Below are positions 58,440 to 64,000 of a DNA stretch of 64,000 nucleotides, piece by piece; position 1 is the first letter of the stretch; every line of letters starts with the position of its first letter. The position numbers and the translations under genes are program-made. The notes under the pieces are model-generated. The model did no database searches. It was not told the DNA's origin and saw only the letters and a program-made list of their open reading frames with translations. This DNA is from 66-474 sp963771735 (GTDB taxonomy: Bacteria; Pseudomonadota; Gammaproteobacteria; Xanthomonadales; Rhodanobacteraceae): assembly GCA_963771735.1 (NCBI GenBank), contig CAVYUN010000004.1:124001-188000 (forward strand), read 5' to 3'.

Positions 58440-58724
58440 TCAGTGGAATCCGCCGAAGGCGACCACGCCGAAGAAGAACAGGATCAGGCAGGCGATCGCG
58501 ATGACCACGCAGGCAAGCTGGATCCAGCCCAGGATCAGTCCGGCCAACGCAAGACCGTCGCCGTCGATGGTGCCGGGTGGCGCGCGCCGGATCTCCGAGC
58601 GCGCCGAGTGTCCGCAGATCACTGCGACCAATGCGCCGATCCCGGGCAGGAACACGTAGGCGAGGATGCCGAAGATCAGGCTGACGATCGCCAACGAACT
58701 GGTGCGCGGGTACACAGCGTTCAT
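58440..58724 (-). CDS. DUF4190-like small membrane protein
   Basis: A 94-residue protein with two to three hydrophobic helices. SSLAIVSLIFGILAYVFLP and GDGLALAGLILGWIQLA, together with the intervening ICGHSARSEIRR, match the DUF4190 pattern. The function is unknown. It lies 3 bp upstream of pyrD on the same strand and is likely co-transcribed with it. Confidence 0.78.
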   Translation of the reverse strand: MNAVYPRTSSLAIVSLIFGILAYVFLPGIGALVAVICGHSARSEIRRAPPGTIDGDGLALAGLILGWIQLACVVIAIACLILFFFGVVAFGGFH

Positions 58725-58788
58725 GTCGGGAATGCTCCGTGCCGGGTCGCCCTATGTTCGCACGAAGCACGTGCTGCCGCAGCCAGTC

Positions 58789-59550
58789 TCAGAAACGCAG
58801 CGACTGTCCGCCATCCACGGCGATGATCTGGCCGGTGATCCAGCCCGCCAGCGGCGATGCCAGGAATAGCGCGAGCCGGGCGACTTCTTCGGGCCTGCCG
58901 TAGCGCCCGAACGGAATGGTGGACAGCACCTGTGCGTACTGCTCGGGTTGTTCCGACTTGCAACGATCCCAGACGCCGCCGGGAAACTCGATCGACCCGG
59001 GCGCGATTGCGTTCACGCGGATGCGGTCATCGGCCAGCGCGAGTGCCTGCGTGCCGGTGTAGTGGTTGAGTGCGGCTTTCATCGCGGCGTAGGGTGGTCC
59101 CATCGTGCGCGGCCGGAAGGAACCGATCGAACTGGTGTGCAGGATGCAGGCGTGTTGCGATTGCTTCAGGTGTGGCAGCGCGAACCGCGAGGCGCGCACC
59201 GCCGCCATCAGGTCGACGTTGAAATCGGTCAGCCACGATTCGTCATCCTCGCGGAATCCGTAACCGGTGGCGTTGTTGACCAGCACGTCCAAACCGCCGA
59301 GCGCGCCGGCGGCATCGGCGATCCAGCGCTCGATCTGGTCGGCTTCGGCAAGATCGCAGGTGTGCAGGTGGAGCCGGCCGGCGTTCGCACCCGCATCCTG
59401 CGCCAATGCATCGAGTCCGTCCCGTCCGCGTGCACACACCGCGACACTCGCGCCGGCTTCGAGGAAGGCCAACGCGATCGCGCGTCCTATGCCGCGGCTG
59501 CCGCCAGCGACGGCGGTGCGGAAATCACTTAAGTCGAACGTTACCGTCAC
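58789..59550 (-). CDS. short-chain dehydrogenase/reductase (SDR)
   Basis: A 253-residue classical SDR oxidoreductase: cofactor motif GGSRGIG (residues 16-22), NNATG, the catalytic Ser in HTSSIGS and YAAMK (YxxxK). The C-terminus ITGQIIAVDGGQSLRF is typical of the 3-oxoacyl/gluconate-type group. The substrate cannot be told. It lies 51 bp downstream of the ALDH gene on the same strand, so the two may act in one pathway. Confidence 0.9.
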   Translation of the reverse strand: MTVTFDLSDFRTAVAGGSRGIGRAIALAFLEAGASVAVCARGRDGLDALAQDAGANAGRLHLHTCDLAEADQIERWIADAAGALGGLDVLVNNATGYGFREDDESWLTDFNVDLMAAVRASRFALPHLKQSQHACILHTSSIGSFRPRTMGPPYAAMKAALNHYTGTQALALADDRIRVNAIAPGSIEFPGGVWDRCKSEQPEQYAQVLSTIPFGRYGRPEEVARLALFLASPLAGWITGQIIAVDGGQSLRF

Positions 59551-59601
59551 GGTCTCGCCCCCGGTCTGCAGTGGACCGCGCGCAGTACCTTTGCGCGCGA
59601 C

Positions 59602-61134
59602 TTACAGGTCGAACTTGATGCCTTGCGCCAGGGGCAAAGCATCCGACCAGTTGATGGTATTGGTCTGGCGGCGCATGTAGGCCCTCCACGCATCCGATCC
59701 GGATTCGCGGCCGCCGCCGGTTTCCTTCTCGCCGCCGAACGCGCCGCCGATTTCGGCGCCGGAGGTGCCGATGTTGACGTTGGCGATGCCGCAGTCGCTG
59801 CCGCACGCGGACAGGTATTGCTCGGCGGCTTTCAGGCTCTGGGTGAAGATTGCCGACGACAGCCCTTGCGGTACGTCGTTCTGCATGCTTATCGCATCTT
59901 CCAGCGTTTTGAACGGCATCACGTACAGGATCGGAGCGAAGGTTTCGGTCTGCACGATCGCGTCGGAATTCTGCACGCCCGCGATGATGGTGGGCTCCAC
60001 GAAATTGCCCTTGCGTTCCAGCACCGAGCCGCCGCTGACGATGCGCGCGCCGCCGGCCTTCGCGGTCTTGACGGCATGGGCGAACTGCTCGACCGCGGCC
60101 TTGCTGTTGAGCGGCCCCATCAACGTGCTCGGATCGGTCGGATCGCCGATTTTCTTTTCGACCTGCTGGTAGGCGTGATGCAGCTTGTCGAGCACGTCGT
60201 CGATGATCGATTCGTGCACGAACAACCGGCGCGTCGAGGTGCAACGCTGGCCGGCGGTGCCGACCGCGCCGAACACGATGGCCGGGATCGCCAGGCCGAG
60301 GTCGGCAGTGCGTTCCAGGATGATTGCGTTGTTGCCGCCCAGTTCCAGCAGCGAACGGCCCATGCGCGCGGCCACGCGCTCGCCGACGTGACGGCCGACC
60401 TTGGTGGAACCGGTGAAGCTGATCAGTGCGACGCGCTTGTCGTCGACGAACTTCTGCGCCAGTTCGGAACCGGCATCGTTGAACAGGTAAAAGATTTCGG
60501 GAAAGCCGCCGGCCTTCAACGCCGCGTTGCAGATGCGGATGCTGGCGATCGCCGACAACGGCGTCTTGGGCGAGGGCTTCCAGATGCACACGTTGCCGCA
60601 TGCCGCCGCCACGAACGCATTCCAGGCCCAGACCGCGACCGGGAAATTGAACGCGCTGATGATGCCGATCAGGCCGAGCGGATGCCATTGTTCGTACATG
60701 CGGTGACCCGGCCGCTCGGAATGCATCGACAGGCCGTACAGCATGCGCGACTGGCCGACCGCGAAATCGGCGATGTCGATCATCTCCTGCACTTCGCCAT
60801 CGCCTTCCGGCTTGATCTTGCCCATTTCCAGCGCGACCAGCGAACCCAGCGCGTCCTTGTGCTCACGCAATGCCTGCGCGCACAGGCGCACCGCTTCGCC
60901 GCGCCTCGGTGCCGGGATGCTGCGCCACTCGGCGAACGCTTTCTGCGCGTTGCGCACGATGGTCTCGTAGTCCTCGTCGCTGGAAGCATGAACCTTCGCC
61001 AGAACCTCGTTGGTCGCAGGATTCATGGGTTCAAGCACACCAGCACTGGTGGTCTTCGACCATGCGTCGTTGCCAAGGAAGGTGCCGGAATTGGTGTCGG
61101 CGAGGCCGAGAGCGGAAAGGATGGCGTGGGACAT
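59602..61134 (-). CDS. ALDH7-type aldehyde dehydrogenase (2-aminoadipate semialdehyde type)
   Basis: A 510-residue NAD-dependent aldehyde dehydrogenase of the ALDH7/AmaB group, which oxidises 2-aminoadipate 6-semialdehyde (piperideine-6-carboxylate) in lysine breakdown. The general base is Glu264 (LLELGGNNA) and the nucleophile Cys298 (GTAGQRCTSTRR). The C-terminal YMRRQTNTINWS is characteristic. AAGGAG precedes the ATG at 61134; the open frame starts 24 codons earlier. Glutaryl-CoA dehydrogenase in the same window supports lysine catabolism. Confidence 0.88.
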   Translation of the reverse strand: MSHAILSALGLADTNSGTFLGNDAWSKTTSAGVLEPMNPATNEVLAKVHASSDEDYETIVRNAQKAFAEWRSIPAPRRGEAVRLCAQALREHKDALGSLVALEMGKIKPEGDGEVQEMIDIADFAVGQSRMLYGLSMHSERPGHRMYEQWHPLGLIGIISAFNFPVAVWAWNAFVAAACGNVCIWKPSPKTPLSAIASIRICNAALKAGGFPEIFYLFNDAGSELAQKFVDDKRVALISFTGSTKVGRHVGERVAARMGRSLLELGGNNAIILERTADLGLAIPAIVFGAVGTAGQRCTSTRRLFVHESIIDDVLDKLHHAYQQVEKKIGDPTDPSTLMGPLNSKAAVEQFAHAVKTAKAGGARIVSGGSVLERKGNFVEPTIIAGVQNSDAIVQTETFAPILYVMPFKTLEDAISMQNDVPQGLSSAIFTQSLKAAEQYLSACGSDCGIANVNIGTSGAEIGGAFGGEKETGGGRESGSDAWRAYMRRQTNTINWSDALPLAQGIKFDL

Positions 61135-61245
61135 GCGGACTCCTTGAATCGTGAAGCGCGTGGATCGCGCGAAAGCAGCCGCACATTGTAGCAGGCTGGC
61201 CGACATGACCTCGGAATGCGGAGCCGGCGACGTCGCGCGCGGCGG

Positions 61246-62205
61246 TCAACCGCTGGTGCGCGGATGGTCGAGCACGAAGCGCACGATGATTGCACTGGCG
61301 TCGATCTGTCGCGTTGTCCGGCCGACGATGAAGCGCGGCAGGTATTGCTCGCCGCCTGGCCAGGCGTGTCCGCCGCCCTCGATGGAATACACGCGTACCG
61401 CGCTGCCGTCGTGGCAGGGTTGGCTGCTTTCCAGCGTGACACGGGTGGGGTCGAAGCGGGCCGTCGCGGGAAGGGGGCGGTCGTGCAAACTTGTGCCGCA
61501 GCTGTCGATACGTGACCAGAATGTGGCGGTGGCATTCACCGACAACACATCGCCGCCTTCGCCGCGACCGCCGAAATCGGCGACGTGGCCACCCGCATAA
61601 GGCATGATCGGGTCGCTGGTTCCGTCGAATTGCAGGACCGACACCGGCCGCGCGGGATGGCAATCGCGCACATAGTCGGCGGCCAGCATGCCGGCCACGG
61701 CCGCAATGGTTCCGACCCGGCCGGCGAGATCGCAACCTACGCGCTCTGCGAATATTGCGCCGTTGGAAATGCCCGCGACAGCGACGCGACTGCGGTCGAT
61801 CGGATATTCACGTTCCAGGCTGTCGATCAGAGCGGCAACGAACCCGATGTCGTCTGCCTTGTTCTTGATGGTGGCGCGGCCGTCGTTCCAGTGGCGGTCG
61901 ATGCCCTCCGGATACACCACGATGAAGCCGGTACGGTCCGCGATCGGTTCGATTCGGGTCAATCTGGCCATGCCCTCGCCGCGACCGCCGCCGCCGTGGA
62001 ACAGCAGCAATAACGGATGCGGCGTGTTTCCGGAGGCCGATGGAAGATGGATCACGTAACTGCGCCGCACGCCATCGAGATCCAGCGTGCGCGCCTGGTC
62101 GGCGAGCACGACCGGTGCCCACGCGGCCAAGATCATGCACAGCAGAATTGCCGTCAGGCTACGCGCGATGCCTGCGCCGCTGTCATTCGTTCTGCGTGAC
62201 CTCAC
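61246..62205 (-). CDS. secreted PHB depolymerase/LpqC-like esterase
   Basis: A 319-residue alpha/beta hydrolase with a signal peptide (about 1-35, cut after APVVLA). YVIHLPSASG, LLFHGGGGRGEGM (oxyanion region) and VAGISNGAIFAERV, which holds the nucleophile Ser in GISNG, match the poly(3-hydroxybutyrate) depolymerase/feruloyl-esterase group. GGGHAWPGG carries the catalytic His. The start is taken as GTG 62205, the only codon giving a complete signal peptide; ATG 62136 would truncate it. It is divergent from the next hydrolase gene, 72 bp away. Confidence 0.82.
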   Translation of the reverse strand: MRSRRTNDSGAGIARSLTAILLCMILAAWAPVVLADQARTLDLDGVRRSYVIHLPSASGNTPHPLLLLFHGGGGRGEGMARLTRIEPIADRTGFIVVYPEGIDRHWNDGRATIKNKADDIGFVAALIDSLEREYPIDRSRVAVAGISNGAIFAERVGCDLAGRVGTIAAVAGMLAADYVRDCHPARPVSVLQFDGTSDPIMPYAGGHVADFGGRGEGGDVLSVNATATFWSRIDSCGTSLHDRPLPATARFDPTRVTLESSQPCHDGSAVRVYSIEGGGHAWPGGEQYLPRFIVGRTTRQIDASAIIVRFVLDHPRTSG

Positions 62206-62277
62206 CGCGATGGTGCCTTTGCAGCGTGCGTCGAGTCTACCTGTCAACGCGTGGCGGGCGAACACGTTGACAGATGC

Positions 62278-63213
62278 ATGACACCCATCGCCAGAATGTC
62301 CGTGGCCGCGGCACTGCTGCTGCTGAGCGTCGCATGCGTCGCGCAGACGCGCTGGGACCGGCTGCGACTCTACCGGATGACCCGGGTGGATCGGGCAACG
62401 GCACGCGAGGGCGTCACCTCGCAGCTGCCAGGCACCACGAGGGTATTGCGCGACGTGCATTACGGGGATGCCCCGCTCGAGACCTTCGATGTCTATGCAC
62501 CGGCCAACGCACACGACGCGGCGGTTATCTTCATGGTGCACGGCGGAGGCTGGCGGCGTGGCGACAAGACCGCGCGCGGCGTGGTGCAGAACAAGGTCTC
62601 CCACTGGATCCCGCGCGGCATCATCGTGATCTCCGTGGATTACCCGATGTTGCCGGATACACCGCCGCTGCAGCAGGCGCAGTTCGTGGCGAAAGCCCTG
62701 GCGGTCGCGCAACGGAATGCGCGGCAATGGGGCGGCGATCCGCGCAAATTCGTGCTGATGGGGCACTCGGCGGGTGCCCATCTGGTGTCCCTGATCAGTG
62801 CGGAACCGGGTCTCGCGACTGCACAGGGCGCGCTGCCTTGGCTCGGAACCGTGGCGCTCGACAGCGCCGCCTACGACATCGTCGCGATCATGCAGGCGCC
62901 CCATTTACGCCTGTACGACGAAGCTTTCGGCGACGAGCGCCGGGCATGGGTGGCGGCTTCGCCGACCTTGCAGCTGCATTCCGCGATCGCGCCGCTGCTG
63001 GCGGTGTGCTCGTCGGGCCGTGCCGATTCCTGTGCCCAGGCGAACGCGTTCGCGGCGAAGGCGCGCATGCCGGGTTCACGAGTAAAGGTCTTGCCGGAGG
63101 TCATGACCCACCGCGAGATCAACGAAGAACTGGGGCAGCCGTCGGCCTACACGACCGCCGTGGATGGATTTCTTGCGGGCCTCGATCCCGCTTTGGCGAC
63201 GCGCTTGCATTGA
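62278..63213 (+). CDS. exported alpha/beta hydrolase (BD-FAE/esterase type)
   Basis: A 311-residue alpha/beta hydrolase. The signal sequence (about 1-22) ends SVACVAQ, so it is either cut by signal peptidase I or lipidated at the Cys; the lipobox is not ideal. HGGGWRRGDK is the oxyanion hole of the HSL/BD-FAE type and GHSAGAHLV carries the nucleophile Ser. The catalytic His is probably in EVMTHREIN. It is similar in theme to the divergent esterase but not a recent duplicate. ATG 62278 was chosen. Confidence 0.82.
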   Translation: MTPIARMSVAAALLLLSVACVAQTRWDRLRLYRMTRVDRATAREGVTSQLPGTTRVLRDVHYGDAPLETFDVYAPANAHDAAVIFMVHGGGWRRGDKTARGVVQNKVSHWIPRGIIVISVDYPMLPDTPPLQQAQFVAKALAVAQRNARQWGGDPRKFVLMGHSAGAHLVSLISAEPGLATAQGALPWLGTVALDSAAYDIVAIMQAPHLRLYDEAFGDERRAWVAASPTLQLHSAIAPLLAVCSSGRADSCAQANAFAAKARMPGSRVKVLPEVMTHREINEELGQPSAYTTAVDGFLAGLDPALATRLH

Positions 63214-63275
63214 GCGCGTCGTTACGGTCGGGGCCCCGCGGTCACGCCGTGGCATTGCAACACCGGATGCGAGAG
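63214..63275. other. flank between the hydrolase gene and the tRNA repeat array
   Basis: 62 bp containing GC-rich short stems (GGTCGGGGCCCCGCGGTC) but no gene. It follows the hydrolase stop and may hold a weak terminator for it. Confidence 0.3.
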
Positions 63276-63756
63276 TGGCGACCCCGGCCCGATTCGAACG
63301 GGCGACCGGAACAGTTGGGGCGCAACGTCTGGCTTGAACGGATGCAGGATAGGAGCGGGTTGCGCAATAGCTGACGTACGACGCGACGAGGTCATTCCTT
63401 GGCGTGCGAAAGGGTGGCGACCCCTTCGTACGGGCGCCACTTTGCAGGAGCCTTCGTCAGCTTGGGGCGCATCGTCTGGCTTGAACGGATGCAGGATCGG
63501 AGCGGGTTGCGCAATAGCTGACCGTACGACCGGCGACGAGGTCATTCCTTGGCGTGCGAAAGGGTGGCGACCCCGGCCCGATTCGAACGGGCGACCACGT
63601 TTGCAGGAAGCCTTCGTCAGCTTGGGGCGCATCGTCTGGCTTGAACGGATGCAGGATCGGAGCGGGTTGCGCAATAGCTGACCGTACGACCGGCGACGAG
63701 GTCGTTCCTTGGCGTGCGAAAGGGTGGCGACCCCGGCCCGATTCGAACGGGCGACC
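63276..63756 (-). repeat. tandem array of tRNA-Arg 3' ends and ~110-125-bp linkers
   Basis: The last 32 bp of the tRNA gene (TGGCGACCCCGG...GGGCGACC on +) recur at 63276-63307 and 63565-63596 exactly. A shortened form at 63415-63438 has lost GGCCCGA. The functional gene supplies the fourth copy at 63725-63756. Between them lie near-identical linkers containing CTTGGGGCGCATCGTCTGGC, GGATGCAGGATCGGAGCGGG and CCTTGGCGTGCGAAAGGG. The periods are 139, 150 and 160 bp. On the - strand the whole array is directly downstream of the tRNA, so it may be co-transcribed. Confidence 0.9.
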
Positions 63757-63801
63757 TTCCCCTTAGGAGGGGGACGCTCTATCCAGCTGAGCTACGGGGC
63801 C
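63725..63801 (-). tRNA. tRNA-Arg, anticodon CCT
   Basis: On the - strand the 77 nt fold into a full cloverleaf. The acceptor stem GGCCCCG pairs with CGGGGTC (one G-T pair), followed by discriminator G and an encoded CCA. The D-arm contains AGCTCAGCTGGATAGAGC, the anticodon arm TCCCC-CTCCTAA-GGGGA, and the T-arm GGTTCGAATC-type sequence (CCCGTTCGAATCGGG). The anticodon CCT reads AGG, a rare codon in GC-rich genomes. No promoter was clearly seen upstream. Confidence 0.95.
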
Positions 63802-63906
63802 GTCAATCCGGAATTTTCGCACGATCGACGCTTTCGCGCCGCTTACACGCTTGCCTTGCAAGCATGTCCGCATCATGGCAGCGCCTGCGCGGCAAAGGAA
63901 AACCGG

Positions 63907-64000
63907 ATGGGCCGAAAGGTACTGTATGGCGTGTATCACTGGGGCCTCGGTCATGCCACGCGTAGCCTGGGATTGATCCGCGCGCTGCTGGAGCAGGGCG
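63907..64000 (+). CDS. glycosyltransferase-like protein (3'-truncated)
   Basis: Only the first 31 codons lie in the window. MGRKVLYGVYHWGLGHATRSLGLIRALLEQG is not shown in full beyond this; the GLGHATRSL motif is the N-terminal glycine-rich loop typical of MurG/UDP-glycosyltransferase-like GT-B proteins. AAAGGA lies about 8 bp before the ATG. The full length and substrate cannot be judged. Confidence 0.65.
   Translation, partial: MGRKVLYGVYHWGLGHATRSLGLIRALLEQG

Noticed and set aside
63276..63756. CRISPR array
   Set aside because: Repeats are 139-160 bp apart with near-identical linkers, whereas CRISPR spacers differ from one another; the repeated unit is the tRNA 3' end.
63334..63965. Short + strand open frames with PRPDSNGRP-like peptides in the repeat array
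   Set aside because: These are translations of the antisense of the tRNA 3' end, a well-known annotation artefact.

Overview
The window is a 64 kb stretch of a GC-rich gammaproteobacterial chromosome. Gene content and order (rpoC/str/S10/spc/alpha ribosomal block, class II DAHP synthase next to dsbB, C- type S14, no rpmJ after secY, Xanthomonas-like L2, L22 and L29 N-termini) point to the Xanthomonadales, most likely a Rhodanobacteraceae/Xanthomonadaceae-type organism. The species cannot be named from the sequence alone.

Region 1 (1-21.6 kb, all + strand) is core translation and transcription: the 3' two thirds of rpoC, then rpsL-rpsG-fusA-tuf (str operon), rpsJ-rplC-rplD-rplW-rplB-rpsS-rplV-rpsC-rplP-rpmC-rpsQ (S10), rplN-rplX-rplE-rpsN-rpsH-rplF-rplR-rpsE-rpmD-rplO-secY (spc), and rpsM-rpsK-rpsD-rpoA-rplQ (alpha), closed by a strong intrinsic terminator. 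The normally tight operons are interrupted at tuf/rpsJ, rplR/rpsE and rpoA/rplQ by three related palindromic elements, and at rpsN/rpsH by a different inverted repeat.

Region 2 (21.6-38.6 kb) is housekeeping and envelope biology: dsbB, class II aroG, a Mug-like glycosylase with an altered motif, lgt, corA, a DUF4105 (Lnb-type) membrane protein, ybeX-ybeY-ybeZ, a TetR/HlyD/ABC exporter operon, miaB, a lytic transglycosylase, and divergent suhB/trmJ. The ybeZYX block ends in the DUF4105 gene where many relatives carry lnt, and the exporter operon lies between miaB and ybeZ.

Region 3 (38.6-39.7 kb) is an accessory patch: a decayed duplicate of the trmJ 3' end, a small fimbrillin-like secreted protein, and an AT-rich segment with a perfect stem-loop. 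Region 4 (39.7-63.2 kb) holds metabolism, transport and envelope genes: CorC-like protein, DUF47/PiT phosphate pair, 5'-nucleotidase, glutaryl-CoA dehydrogenase, a secreted pilin-like protein, GNAT, fused branched-chain 2-oxoacid dehydrogenase E1, Ivy-type lysozyme inhibitor lipoprotein, Fsr-like MFS pump, Tat-type bicovalent flavoprotein, YbjQ, M16 protease, murB-pyrD, SDR, ALDH7-type dehydrogenase and two alpha/beta hydrolases.

Region 5 (63.2-64 kb) contains tRNA-Arg(CCT) on the - strand followed by a tandem array of about 150-bp units, each carrying a copy of the last ~32 bp of that tRNA. This layout resembles the tyrT repeats of E. coli. The window ends in the first codons of a glycosyltransferase-like gene. 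The two most interesting signals are this tRNA-linked array and the palindromic element family embedded in the ribosomal operons.
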